Numbered from the stretch's first letter, positions 1 through 8,839 are shown. The stretch: 64,000 bases of DNA from CAYWVO01 sp964461835 (GCA_964461835.1 CAYWVO010000009.1:12387-76386), one strand, 5' to 3'. The notes: generated by a model not told the origin, from the sequence alone. Made by a program: numbers and translations.

Positions 1-1079
1 GGATCGCCCAGTAATCCTTCCAGTTGAGCGCCACCGGCCATGGCCAATGGTTCCCAGCGATCATCCTCGGGATGGTAGCGACTGCACCCGATGAAGTGAC
101 TTGTGTGGTCTGCCAATCCGGCGATTGCCAGCCGTAGCCGGCGCTGTGGTTCGCGCACCACCGTCCAATGGGCCACCCAGTCGGCGAAGTGTCCCAGTTT
201 GGCCTCACGTTCTTTCTCTTGTTCACGCAGGGTTCGGAGGGTACGTTTATAGTATGAGCGTTCAATGGAGCGCGAAATGAATACGTTGACCGCATGAAAG
301 AGACGCTTCTCCTGGTGCGTCAGATCATACGGAATATTGGCCAATAACAACAGCAGTGCCAAATGACGAGTCTCAGTCTCCGTGGCGCTTAACGCAGTCA
401 TGGGCAATGCGAGTGCGTGTTGGTAATTGATCCCCCGAGCATCTCCCTCCGGAAAAAGAGAGCGGACCGCTTGTTCCCCCGGAAAGATGCGCAATCGACC
501 GTGCTCAAAAATCCGCACAAATGGAACATAGTCTCCCGTGATTCGTTCTAGTTGCTGTTGGATGCCCAGCGGGATGCCGCTTGCTGCGGCCAGGAGGTAC
601 TCATGCGTGTTCTCGTGATACAGCCAGACCACGCCGCCTGCGGCACCGGAGGTACCGATCAATTCTTTGAGAGAGTAATCCAGAACTTCCACCAGGGAGT
701 GAGAACTATCGGAGGCTTCACGGATGGCCTCGATGATATCGTACGTTTCCTGTTGACGGTTTAGACCGCGGCGTTCCCGTTGCAGCATCGCCAGTCTTTC
801 AAAGGAACCGGTCAGCACCAGCCAAACACCGACTACGGTACTCACGGCAAAGAGCAGCCAGCCCACCGGCAGGCCAAGACGGATTTGCAGATTGCGCAAT
901 TCAACAAATTCAAACAGCAGGCTGATCAACGCTCCGGCGAAGATTACCGCCAAACCAGCGTACACCCGTCGCCAGCCCAGAAACCCGAAATCCCAGAGAC
1001 GTTCGTGTGCACGAACGGCAATCGCAACCAAAAGAACGGAAGCGAGTAATGGGATTAACTTAAAGTAGAACGCTGACAT
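1..1079 (-). CDS. Membrane GAF-domain signalling protein, truncated at the window edge
   Basis: I translated this from the complement: an open frame begins at ATG 1079 and runs off the left edge after about 359 residues. Three hydrophobic helices (about residues 5-22, 38-58, 70-91) are followed by a charged helical linker (92-120). A GAF-like region follows (about 120-275), containing a hydrophobic strand and the run VVWLYHENTHEYLLAAASG. A second charged helix (280-295) leads into what looks like another GAF fold starting near 305 (ADHTSHFIGCSRYH). GAF proteins of this layout usually sense small molecules or relay to a kinase, but the output domain lies outside the window. The layout resembles the gene at 21184-23025. 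Function is inferred from architecture only. Confidence 0.7.
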   Translation of the reverse strand, partial: MSAFYFKLIPLLASVLLVAIAVRAHERLWDFGFLGWRRVYAGLAVIFAGALISLLFEFVELRNLQIRLGLPVGWLLFAVSTVVGVWLVLTGSFERLAMLQRERRGLNRQQETYDIIEAIREASDSSHSLVEVLDYSLKELIGTSGAAGGVVWLYHENTHEYLLAAASGIPLGIQQQLERITGDYVPFVRIFEHGRLRIFPGEQAVRSLFPEGDARGINYQHALALPMTALSATETETRHLALLLLLANIPYDLTHQEKRLFHAVNVFISRSIERSYYKRTLRTLREQEKEREAKLGHFADWVAHWTVVREPQRRLRLAIAGLADHTSHFIGCSRYHPEDDRWEPLAMAGGAQLEGLLGD

Positions 1080-1263
1080 GTTCGACCTTTCACAGCCAAG
1101 CGGGTACATGGCTCACGGACAGGCCCGGAGCCTATCGGCATAGTACCATCCGCATTCAAAAAGTCAAGCAACAACCGCCTCGCCCGACCGCAGCAGCCCA
1201 TTTCATTTTCCTTTGATAATCATCGGCTTGACGGTTAATTATTCAAGAAAGGGAGACGGGAAA

Positions 1264-1461
1264 ATGGCTCATACCGCGAAGAATTCGTCTCGTGAGGGAT
1301 CGATAACCGGTGGCATCATCCTGCTTGGCCTCGGATTGTTCTTTTTGGCCTTGCAGATGGACTGGATCCCTTACCTGGGGCGGAGCTGGCCGATTGTGCT
1401 GATCGTTCTGGGAGTGGCTATTCTCGCGGGATCGTTGCGGTCACGTCGCCGACATTATTAA
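1264..1461 (+). CDS. Small LiaI/LiaF-like two-helix membrane protein (DUF5668-like)
   Basis: A 65-residue protein whose start is set by the ATG at 1264, preceded by a purine-rich GGGAGACGGG site; an upstream in-frame ATG at 1213 has no such site. After a short polar N-terminus come two closely spaced membrane helices (about residues 15-32 and 40-57, GGIILLGLGLFFLALQ and WPIVLIVLGVAILAG), ending in a basic tail RSRRRHY. The paired G-rich helices with a W-P between them match the LiaI-LiaF-like transmembrane region common in envelope-stress membrane proteins. It stands alone, divergent from the GAF gene. The precise role is unknown. Confidence 0.75.
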   Translation: MAHTAKNSSREGSITGGIILLGLGLFFLALQMDWIPYLGRSWPIVLIVLGVAILAGSLRSRRRHY

Positions 1462-1475
1462 TCGGAGTCGATCCA

Positions 1476-2753
1476 TCATGCGCATGGGTCACAGGGACCG
1501 GTACCGAATCCTTTGTAGACATAATTGACATAGAAGGCGACATCGAGTGGATCGATATTGCCGCTACAATCCCAATCACCGTTCTCCTGCGGGCAATCCG
1601 GCAGCAGCACGCGCGCATCCAGCCCTTTGTAAACGTAATTCACCAGATAGGAAACATCGACCGGATCAAGTACGTCGTTGCCATCTACATCGCAAAAACC
1701 GGTACAATTACACAGTGGTGTATTACGCACGGTGACCAACATGGAATCGACCGTATCATAATTCGTCCCATCAAATCCATCACGGTCAGCCACGAAGACT
1801 TTGATCCAGTAATCACCATCGTCGAAATCAGTGGTTCGCCAACAGCCGGCGGTGTCGGTGACTTCGATGACACTATCCCGGTCGGTGTTCGTGATGATGT
1901 GATAGAAATCGCGCACATTGTAATCGCCGCGGGTATCGAACTCCGCATCGTCCTGAAAAATGACATGCACGTTTTGATCATAGAACAGTTGACCGGTGAA
2001 GGTCAGGGCATGGATCAGCCCGGTCGTTGATGTATCATTGCGAATTTCATAGGCAATGGTATACGGTGACATGTCCCAGCTGGAGTGGTTGATGCGATCA
2101 GAGACGCGGGCAATGATATCAACGTCGCCGCTGAGCGTATCGCCCGGGGCAAAGTAGTTATGGGTACCATTCTCCAAGAACGCCAGCAGGGACTGGGCAT
2201 AGCAAGACGAGATTTCGGGATCATCCAAGTCCAGGATTCCCTCCAGCTCATCGAGCGGATTGGCGATGAAATCCCAATCGGATTGCCACGGCTGTCCTGC
2301 GTGGCGGATTTTCACAAAGTGAATGTGGTGAAAATCAGCGGTGGGCCAGTAGACTATCTCTCCGAGGTAATCGCCCTCCTCTACATAATCGCCCTCGGCC
2401 ACCGTGATTGTCGATTGATCGATATGGGCATACAGCCACCCTTCACACTCTTCGGTGCCCGGGAGGTCGCCGATCGCTACCCGCCAGTGCAGATCTGCCG
2501 AAATCGTGAGCACTGCTTTCACCCAGCCGGACCGCACCGCGTAGATCGGGGTGCCGGCGGGGACTAAGACATCGAGTCCGGGGTGCAGGTATGGTGAACC
2601 GCCGTATCGTTGGTATTCACCGTAGGTATTGCCAATGTAATGAACGGGACCGCCGGGATTCACCGGCCAGGGTATTGCCTGGAGGCCACTGACCAGGAGA
2701 ACCACGCCGCACACTGCTGCTGTCACCCTTACTACCAGATGTCGACGCGCCAT
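1476..2753 (-). CDS. Secreted M23-family peptidase-like protein with C-terminal dockerin repeats
   Basis: A 425-residue exported protein. An Arg-rich signal peptide (1-26) precedes an M23/LytM-like fold with the zinc-ligand pattern HPGLD (H57, D61), a further H110 and the HxH motif H143/H145, so the metal site looks complete. M23 enzymes cleave peptidoglycan cross-bridges or other peptides. Residues 190-350 resemble beta-sandwich material. The C-terminus (about 350-425) has two Asp-rich F-hand repeats, DVDGNDVLDPVDVSYL and WDCSGNIDPLDVAFYV, each followed by NYVYKG, typical of type I dockerin-like modules. In this kind of bacterium such modules probably act in anchoring or as calcium-stabilised tags rather than in a cellulosome. 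It is monocistronic, upstream of the rpsA terminator. Confidence 0.82.
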   Translation of the reverse strand: MARRHLVVRVTAAVCGVVLLVSGLQAIPWPVNPGGPVHYIGNTYGEYQRYGGSPYLHPGLDVLVPAGTPIYAVRSGWVKAVLTISADLHWRVAIGDLPGTEECEGWLYAHIDQSTITVAEGDYVEEGDYLGEIVYWPTADFHHIHFVKIRHAGQPWQSDWDFIANPLDELEGILDLDDPEISSCYAQSLLAFLENGTHNYFAPGDTLSGDVDIIARVSDRINHSSWDMSPYTIAYEIRNDTSTTGLIHALTFTGQLFYDQNVHVIFQDDAEFDTRGDYNVRDFYHIITNTDRDSVIEVTDTAGCWRTTDFDDGDYWIKVFVADRDGFDGTNYDTVDSMLVTVRNTPLCNCTGFCDVDGNDVLDPVDVSYLVNYVYKGLDARVLLPDCPQENGDWDCSGNIDPLDVAFYVNYVYKGFGTGPCDPCA

Positions 2754-2861
2754 TGGTTACGTCCTTTGACCACCATAATGTACCAGTTCGAAATATAGGC
2801 TAAACTGCATGAACTGCAACAAGTTTTATTGCCGGAATCCGCTGCGTTTTCGGTCCGGGCA

Positions 2862-2892
2862 TAAAAAAAGCGGAGAAGAATTCCTCTCCGCC
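2862..2892 (-). terminator. Rho-independent terminator of rpsA
   Basis: On the minus strand a 7-bp stem (GCGGAGA pairing with TCTCCGC, positions 2870-2876 and 2885-2891) with an 8-nt loop is followed by a run of about eight Ts (2862-2869). It lies 24 bases past the rpsA stop codon and would end the cmk-plsC-rpsA transcript. Confidence 0.8.
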
Positions 2893-2915
2893 TTTTCGGT
2901 ATCCTAAGGTAGAAG

Positions 2916-5042
2916 CTACGAATCTTGTTGCGGCTTTTCCGGTTCGCTGTCGTCCGGTTCTTCCGAATCCTCTTCGGCCTCTGGCTCGGCCTCGCTCGCA
3001 GCTGCTTCTGCTTTTGGTTCTTCTTCTTGCGCGGCCTTTTCCTCTGGTGTTTCTTCTTCTGCGGGTTCCTTAGAGGCCTCTTCCGCGGGAGGTGTTTCTC
3101 CGACCGTTTCGGCGACCGCTACCGTACGGGTCGGGTGAGCAGCCAGGAACTCCTCGAATTCGCTCCGTTCCTTGTCGCGGTAGTACGCATCGACAGAAAG
3201 CACGATGCGCTTGTTGGTCGGATCGAACTCGATGATTTTCAACTGTAAGGTGTCGCCTTCTTTGAACGCATCTTCCGGTTTCTCCAGATCACGCTTCCCG
3301 AGTTGGTTCAAGGGAACGAAACCTTCGACTTCGCCTTCCAATTCCACGACGACACCGCGGTCAAGGAGGCGCACGATCTTACCTTTCATCTCCTTGCCGG
3401 CCCGGAAGCGTTCATGGAATGTGGGCCAGGGATCAGCGATGATCTGTTTGTGGCCGAGAGAGATTTTGCGATTTTCCGGGTCGATGGCCAGCACCACCAC
3501 GGTCACCTTGTCACCCTTTTTCAGGACCTCCGACGGATGCTGAATGCGACGGGTCCAGGACAAATCGGAGATATGCACCAACCCATCGATGCCTTCCTCT
3601 AGTTCGACGAAAGCGCCGAAGGCGGTCAGATTCCGCACACGGCCTTCATGCTGTGAACCGAGTGGATATTTCTCCGCGATGTTCGACCAAGGGTCTGGCT
3701 CCAGTTGTTTGATGCCGAGCGAGATTTTCTGGTGTTCCTTGTCGACATTGAGAACAACGGTCTCGACCTGGTCACCGATTTGGACGAATTTCGACGGATG
3801 CCGCACGTGCTGGCGCCAGGACATCTCCGAAACATGAATCAGCCCCTCGACACCTTTTTCCAGTTCGACGAAGGCGCCGTAGTCGGTGATCGAGACCACT
3901 TTCCCTTTGACTTTGCTGCCGACCGGATACCGTTCTTCGATATCATCCCACGGGTATGGGGTCAGTTGTTTGAGTCCGAGTGAAATACGAGTAGTCTTGG
4001 GGTCGTAGTCGAGTATTTTCACCTGGATAGTATCGCCGATGGCGACCAATTCCGAGGGGTGACGAATCCGGCCCCAGGACATATCGGTGATATGTAAAAG
4101 CCCGTCCACACCGCCAAGATCGATGAAGACACCGAAGTCCGTGATGTTCTTGACCTTGCCCTCACGGACCTGGCCGACCTCGATTTCCGAGAGCAGTTCG
4201 GAGCGCAGTTTTTCGCGCTCTTCTTCCAACACTACTCGACGTGACACCACGATGTTGCGACGGGACTTGTTTAACTTAATAATCTTCACGGGCATTTCTT
4301 TCCCGATGAGCGAATCGAAATCGGGCACCTGCCGGAGTGCAATCTGCGAACCCGGCAGAAACGCATCGACGCCAAATAAGTCGACGACCATGCCGCCTTT
4401 GATCCGTTTGACCAACTTGCCCTCGACGAGTGCACCCTGATCGTAGGCGTCGCGGATACGGTCCCAGACCCGGAGGAAATCCGCCTTCTGCTTGGAAAGT
4501 ATTAACTGGCCGTTCTGGTCCTCGACGGCATCGAGATAGACTTCGACATCCTCGCCGACAGAGACATTTAACGGCTGCGGGAATTCCTCCAGCGGGATCA
4601 CGCCCTCAGACTTAAAGCCAACATCGACGACGACGTGATCGCGGCTCACCCCCATGACCTTACCACTGACAATTTCCCCCTCTTTGATATCGCCCATAGC
4701 TGACTCGTAGAGCTGCATCATTTCATCATACTCCTCCGAGGAGTACTCATGGTCCTGGAGGGGAATATCCGGTGTGGTTTCGGCGGTCTCCGGCTGCTGC
4801 GATGATGGTTCTTCGCCACGTTCCCGGCGACGCATCGCTTTGGTCTTTCGTTTCACCGTTTTTCGTAAGCCGGTCGTCTTGACACCCTGGACTTTTTTCT
4901 TACGCTTGCCCGTGCCGGTTTTCTGAGCAGATTTTTTCGAGAAGCGTTTGGTCTTCGATGTTTCTTTGGCATCACCTCCCGTCTCTGTGGATTCGTCGGT
5001 CGTCGTGGCGACCTCTTCGTTTTGCGTGTATTCGTCAGTCAC
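2916..5042 (-). CDS. rpsA: 30S ribosomal protein S1 with long basic N-terminal and acidic C-terminal extensions
   Basis: A 708-residue S1 protein, which binds mRNA at the ribosome and promotes translation initiation. Six S1 OB-fold domains are visible at about residues 120-184, 204-267, 290-357, 375-444, 461-532 and 548-617; domains 3-5 are the most regular (for example GVDGLLHITDMSW and KISLGIKQL). Start is GTG 5042, with GGGGAGGA about nine bases upstream. Two unusual additions: a Lys/Arg-rich segment at about 26-76 (KRKKK, KRKTKAMRRRERG) ahead of domain 1, and an acidic tail at 645-708 rich in Glu and Pro. The family is usually about 560 residues. It sits downstream of plsC and cmk, the conserved order in many bacteria, and is followed by a terminator. 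Confidence 0.96.
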   Translation of the reverse strand: MTDEYTQNEEVATTTDESTETGGDAKETSKTKRFSKKSAQKTGTGKRKKKVQGVKTTGLRKTVKRKTKAMRRRERGEEPSSQQPETAETTPDIPLQDHEYSSEEYDEMMQLYESAMGDIKEGEIVSGKVMGVSRDHVVVDVGFKSEGVIPLEEFPQPLNVSVGEDVEVYLDAVEDQNGQLILSKQKADFLRVWDRIRDAYDQGALVEGKLVKRIKGGMVVDLFGVDAFLPGSQIALRQVPDFDSLIGKEMPVKIIKLNKSRRNIVVSRRVVLEEEREKLRSELLSEIEVGQVREGKVKNITDFGVFIDLGGVDGLLHITDMSWGRIRHPSELVAIGDTIQVKILDYDPKTTRISLGLKQLTPYPWDDIEERYPVGSKVKGKVVSITDYGAFVELEKGVEGLIHVSEMSWRQHVRHPSKFVQIGDQVETVVLNVDKEHQKISLGIKQLEPDPWSNIAEKYPLGSQHEGRVRNLTAFGAFVELEEGIDGLVHISDLSWTRRIQHPSEVLKKGDKVTVVVLAIDPENRKISLGHKQIIADPWPTFHERFRAGKEMKGKIVRLLDRGVVVELEGEVEGFVPLNQLGKRDLEKPEDAFKEGDTLQLKIIEFDPTNKRIVLSVDAYYRDKERSEFEEFLAAHPTRTVAVAETVGETPPAEEASKEPAEEETPEEKAAQEEEPKAEAAASEAEPEAEEDSEEPDDSEPEKPQQDS

Positions 5043-5069
5043 TAAACTGGTCCTCCCCTTCTATTGGAT

Positions 5070-5747
5070 TTACCCCTTGGGGCATGTATTCGCCTTTTCG
5101 ACCGGGCCATCATCACCTTTAGCCGGAGAAGATGGAGCCGGGGTCTTCGATTGCAATACCCGAATTCGACGGATTATTTCGGTGGCTATTTGACGAAATC
5201 CCTCTCTATTTCGGGGAATGGATGTTAGCCACTCCGGTGTAATCGGTTCGCCGAAGCGAATGACTATTCTTCGATCCCGCTTCCAGGTCCGGGGCCACAG
5301 GCGCGTGTTCTGCACACAGGCCGGGAGAATCGCTGCGCCCGCCGCGTGTGCCAACAATCCCGTACCGATCTTCGGATCGGCGATTTCACCATCGCGGGAG
5401 CGGGTCCCCTCCGGGAACATCAACACCGGTTTGCCCTGAGCGAGCGTGCGCCGCAGACCATCAATCGTTTCCCTCCGCAACCGGGTCCGGTCAATGGCTA
5501 TGGCTCCGAGCCGACGGATGATAAAACCAAAAACGGGATTGGCAAACAACTCCTTTTTGGCTACATAGCCGATATCAGCTTTCAGGGCCACACCGATAGC
5601 AGGAGGATCAAGCTGCGATTGATGATTGGCACACACCAAAAACCCACCGTCCCGGGGAACGTACTCCCGACCAATGACACGCAGCCCCCCGCTGAGCCAA
5701 AAGAAGCTCCAAGCAATCGAATACCCTAAAAGAAACAGTAAATTCAT
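5070..5747 (-). CDS. plsC: 1-acyl-sn-glycerol-3-phosphate acyltransferase
   Basis: A 225-residue PlsC-family enzyme that transfers an acyl chain to lysophosphatidic acid to make phosphatidic acid at the inner membrane. It has an N-terminal hydrophobic helix (1-20), the catalytic NHxxxxD motif (N41-H42-QSQL-D47), motif II GAIAIDR (81-87) and motif III FPEGTRS (111-117). The ATG at 5747 overlaps the cmk stop by four bases (ATGA), showing translational coupling. It sits between cmk and rpsA. The C-terminal 25 residues are polar and probably disordered. Confidence 0.93.
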   Translation of the reverse strand: MNLLFLLGYSIAWSFFWLSGGLRVIGREYVPRDGGFLVCANHQSQLDPPAIGVALKADIGYVAKKELFANPVFGFIIRRLGAIAIDRTRLRRETIDGLRRTLAQGKPVLMFPEGTRSRDGEIADPKIGTGLLAHAAGAAILPACVQNTRLWPRTWKRDRRIVIRFGEPITPEWLTSIPRNREGFRQIATEIIRRIRVLQSKTPAPSSPAKGDDGPVEKANTCPKG

Positions 5748-6460
5748 ACGCGTCTTTCAGGGGTTGCCGTCTTGGTGCGATACGCCTCAACCACGGCTTG
5801 TACCACCTGATCGATCGTCAGGTTTGTCGTATCAATGGCGATGGCATCCTCTGCCTGTCGAAGTGGGTCGGTCTTACGATGTGAATCCTGGTAATCCCGG
5901 TCCACCAGCCGGGCCATTTGTTCGTCCAATGTTGTCCGGACGCCTTTGTCTTGATATTCCACAAATCGTCGCCGTGCGCGTTCCTGCGGGTCAGCGGTCA
6001 AAAAGACCTTGGTTGCCGCATTCGGCGCCACCACGGTCGTGGTGTCGCGCCCCTCCAGAACAACGCGACCTTCCGCAATTCGCGCTTGCTGGCGGGTCAC
6101 CAAAAATCGTCGTACTTCCGGCAGGACCGCTATCGCCGAGGAGGCCTCGGTGATGGCCTCGGTGCGAATCTCATCGGTGATGTCGCGGTCGTCACGGTAC
6201 ACGCGAGTCACCCTACCATCGAAATGAAACCGGATGTTCCACGACCGGCACAATTGGTCAAGCTGGGCCGGTTGTTTCGGGTCAAGAGCCTGCTCTGCCG
6301 CCAGCCAGGCAAACGCCCGGTACATCGCCCCGGTCTCCAGGTATTCAAATGCCAATTTTCTCGCAACCTCGCGGGCCACGGTCGATTTTCCCGACCCCGC
6401 CGGCCCGTCAATGGCAATCACGGTTTGTTGCGTCGATGATTTCCCCATCAAAATCACCAC
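5744..6460 (-). CDS. cmk: Cytidylate kinase
   Basis: A 238-residue (d)CMP kinase of pyrimidine nucleotide recycling. The P-loop GPAGSGKST is at about residues 19-27, followed by the conserved YLETGAMYRA segment that binds CMP, the substrate-domain motif VVLEGRDTTTVVAPNA, and the lid region RRRFVEYQDKG. An internal ATG at 6445 (MGKSSTQQ) is an alternative start, since the first five residues are not conserved in the family. First gene of cmk-plsC-rpsA, with a four-base overlap to plsC. Confidence 0.96.
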   Translation of the reverse strand: MVILMGKSSTQQTVIAIDGPAGSGKSTVAREVARKLAFEYLETGAMYRAFAWLAAEQALDPKQPAQLDQLCRSWNIRFHFDGRVTRVYRDDRDITDEIRTEAITEASSAIAVLPEVRRFLVTRQQARIAEGRVVLEGRDTTTVVAPNAATKVFLTADPQERARRRFVEYQDKGVRTTLDEQMARLVDRDYQDSHRKTDPLRQAEDAIAIDTTNLTIDQVVQAVVEAYRTKTATPERRV

Positions 6461-6514
6461 AAACTATGAAATATAATATCTCTTCGGGAAATGTTCAAGC
6501 GTTAGTTTAGAGTA

Positions 6515-7291
6515 CTAGCGAAAACGGTTCAAGCGCTGGAGGAAATCCGGGTGGTTGAAGAAGTCCCATTGGCACTGGCGCTCGACGGCCAAGGCGCCGT
6601 CGGGATCATGCTCTGTCGCGGCATAGACCGAGCGTTTAAACGAGGCCAGTTGATCCGGGTCGAAGCGGATCATTGAATGAACTTGCCGCTCGATCGCTCC
6701 CATCAGTTCATCATCCTGGTATACCGCATTGAGCAGACCCCATTCCCGGGCCTCTTTTGCCGAGATCAGTCGAGCGGTCAACATCAACTCCAGCGCACGC
6801 GCCGAGCCGGCTGTCGCGGTGAGAAGGTACGTCCCGCCCCAGTCCGGCCCCATGCCGATTTTGGCGAAGGGCATGCCCAGCACGGCCGATTCCGCGGCAC
6901 AGCGCAGGTCACAGGCCAGGGCAAGAATCAATCCCCCGCCAACCGCTGCTCCATTAATCGCCGCAACGATCGGTTTGGGACAAGCGCGAAAGGAACGGAC
7001 AATTCTCGTGCCTTCCTCCAGGATTTTCTCAAACCCATCCCGGTCCTCGTCCGCTTTCAATCGGCGTAAATATTCGATATCGCCGCCGGCACAGAATGCC
7101 TGCCCGGTTCCGGTAATAATAATCGCTCGCACTCGGTCGTCCCGCTCGGCCTGGGTAAAAGCGTTAATAAGATCGCCGCGCATTTCCGCGGTCAAGGCAT
7201 TGCGTTTTTCGGGGCGGTTGAAACGAATGACTGCGGATTCGCCACGCAATTCGGCATCGAGGTGCTTACCGGCGAACAATTGGGAACTCAC
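6515..7291 (-). CDS. Enoyl-CoA hydratase/isomerase (crotonase) family protein
   Basis: A 258-residue crotonase-fold protein acting on acyl-CoA thioesters. The oxyanion-hole segments FCAGGDI (66-72) and INGAAVGGG (112-120) are intact. Where classic hydratases carry their catalytic Glu residues, this one reads MPFAKIGMGPDWGGTY, with PDWGG (149-153) resembling the PDxGG of PaaG-type isomerases. It may therefore be an isomerase or another crotonase rather than a beta-oxidation hydratase. The GTG start overlaps the stop of the upstream SDR gene (GTGA), so the two are translationally coupled. No other beta-oxidation gene is adjacent, though an acyl-CoA synthetase lies 5 kb away. Confidence 0.88.
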   Translation of the reverse strand: MSSQLFAGKHLDAELRGESAVIRFNRPEKRNALTAEMRGDLINAFTQAERDDRVRAIIITGTGQAFCAGGDIEYLRRLKADEDRDGFEKILEEGTRIVRSFRACPKPIVAAINGAAVGGGLILALACDLRCAAESAVLGMPFAKIGMGPDWGGTYLLTATAGSARALELMLTARLISAKEAREWGLLNAVYQDDELMGAIERQVHSMIRFDPDQLASFKRSVYAATEHDPDGALAVERQCQWDFFNHPDFLQRLNRFR

Positions 7292-8025
7292 AGGCCGTAG
7301 CCCCCGGAAACTTTAATATGTGTACCGGTGGTGTATTCCGATTCCGGTTTTAGAAGAAAGCGTACGGCGTTGATGATGTCGTCGTGTCTCCCCAGGCGAC
7401 CCAGCGGGATGATCGTGGATGGTTTTTCCGGTTGTTCTACGGAGTTGATGTTGATTCCCGGCGACACCACGTTGACCGTAACTCTGTGCTTGCCTAGGTT
7501 TTTGGCTAACGAGAGTGAAAACGTGATCATTGCCTGTTTGGCGCAGAAATACGCCGCGACGGAGGGAAAGGCCTGAAAGCGTTCGGCAATTACATAGCCG
7601 AGGTTTATAATGCGGCCCGAACGCTGCTTACGCATCAATTTAGCGGCCCGCAGTGAGCATTCCACGACTGAAAAATAGTTGGACTCGGTCATTTCGCGGA
7701 CATCGTGCGGCGTAAGGCGACTGAATGGTTTGCGCAGAAAATTGCCGACGTTGTTGATCAAAACGTCCAGACGGCCGTAGTTTGCCTTAACGTTGCTAAA
7801 AAGTCGATCCAGGTCTTCCGGGTCTGTGACGTCAGCCTGGACGATTTCTGCAGCACCCCCATCTTTGTGAATACGATCGGCAACTTTCTGCGCATCACGT
7901 TCGCTGCTGCGGTAATTGACCAGGACCAGATAGCCGTCCTCACCCAATGCCTCAGCCAATGCCCGGCCAATCCCGGCATTGGCCCCGGTGATCAGCGCCA
8001 CGTGTTTTATTTTCGATTTCACCAT
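7288..8025 (-). CDS. Short-chain dehydrogenase/reductase, catalytic Ser position changed
   Basis: A classical SDR of about 245 residues from the start chosen here (ATG 8025, with AGGG just upstream); the open frame extends to 8169, but the extra 48 residues are Cys/Arg-rich and unlike the family. The cofactor motif TGANAGIG, the structural NNVG and the catalytic YxxxK (YFCAK) are present. The Ser that normally completes the catalytic tetrad aligns with Tyr in INLGYVIAE, so activity may be altered. The C-terminus KVSGGYGL is typical of FabG-like enzymes. It is coupled to the downstream crotonase by a GTGA overlap, suggesting a shared acyl-CoA or ketoacyl substrate. The substrate cannot be named from sequence. 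Confidence 0.87.
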   Translation of the reverse strand: MVKSKIKHVALITGANAGIGRALAEALGEDGYLVLVNYRSSERDAQKVADRIHKDGGAAEIVQADVTDPEDLDRLFSNVKANYGRLDVLINNVGNFLRKPFSRLTPHDVREMTESNYFSVVECSLRAAKLMRKQRSGRIINLGYVIAERFQAFPSVAAYFCAKQAMITFSLSLAKNLGKHRVTVNVVSPGININSVEQPEKPSTIIPLGRLGRHDDIINAVRFLLKPESEYTTGTHIKVSGGYGL

Positions 8026-8191
8026 CTGCCCTATCGGCCAGGAATATTCGCCAGACCTAAATCGTCTGCAATACGATGCATAGTCCTGAAGCATTAGTAA
8101 AGGATGTTTTGACGAGAAACTTGTGTGCGGGCAGGGAACTCGCACGTATAACACCTTGGATATGCGCAAGAAAATCTGGATGGACTAATTT

Positions 8192-8827
8192 ATGCGTGTA
8201 GATACCACGAACCGCCTGCGATTACTGCTCATGGTTCCCATCATTGCTCTGTTGGCTATTGCTCTGGTTGCCTGCGCTGATGATGGTCCGACCAATTCAG
8301 ATGGGCCGGACCCCGATGACGAGCCCGAAATCAAACCCGGCAAGCCCGGGGATACTGTTCGGGTGGTGGATACGACAATTGTAGCGGGTGACACAAGTGC
8401 AATTTCGATCTACCTGGCGAATATAAATGAGATTGGTGGATACAGTCTGCGGCTGGAATATGACACTGCCTATCTTGGCATCGTTACCGTGCCTGGAAAT
8501 GATAATTTGATTCGGCCCATTCAGATTGAACGGGAACCCGGCGAGGGGACCTTTGAACAATTCTTTGGAGGCCATGGGGGCGCAAACGACGCAACCATTA
8601 TAGCCGTTCCGGGATTCGCGCAATCTTTTACCCTGCCGGCCGGGCGTGGAATCGCTATTCAAGTAGAATTCTTTGCCGCCGAGGATACCCCCGCAGGAAC
8701 GACAACATACATTACATTTGAGGATTCACCGCTCGATTCAAACGCATACAACTGGCTTGTGGATAAGGATGCCAACGGCCAACACCGGCCGGTTCGAGTA
8801 CCGGGGAAGGTTACCATTACAAATTAG
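8192..8827 (+). CDS. Lipoprotein with a cohesin-like beta-sandwich domain
   Basis: A 211-residue lipoprotein. The hydrophobic signal ends in a lipobox LVAC with Cys28 as the lipidation site. A Pro/Asp/Gly linker (30-55) is followed by a beta-rich domain (about 55-211). It begins VRVVDTTIVAGDTSAISIYL and contains GGYSLRLEYDTAYL, the pattern of cohesin-like domains (a strand, then an approximately 20-residue repeat ending in YD). Cohesins bind dockerins, and a dockerin-type protein lies about 5.4 kb upstream. Single gene, convergent with the DUF2203 gene 12 bases downstream. The cohesin call rests on pattern alone; a generic Ig-like domain is the alternative. Confidence 0.7.
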   Translation: MRVDTTNRLRLLLMVPIIALLAIALVACADDGPTNSDGPDPDDEPEIKPGKPGDTVRVVDTTIVAGDTSAISIYLANINEIGGYSLRLEYDTAYLGIVTVPGNDNLIRPIQIEREPGEGTFEQFFGGHGGANDATIIAVPGFAQSFTLPAGRGIAIQVEFFAAEDTPAGTTTYITFEDSPLDSNAYNWLVDKDANGQHRPVRVPGKVTITN

Positions 8828-8839
8828 TAAAGATCCAAC

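Noticed and set aside
1476..2753. Cellulosome or cellulose-degradation system
   Set aside because: Only one dockerin-type protein and one cohesin-like domain are present, with no glycoside hydrolase or scaffoldin; dockerin-like repeats are common on other secreted proteins in such phyla.
8026..8169. N-terminal 48-residue extension of the SDR frame
   Set aside because: It is Cys/Arg-rich, not conserved in the family, and the internal ATG at 8025 sits right before the Rossmann strand.
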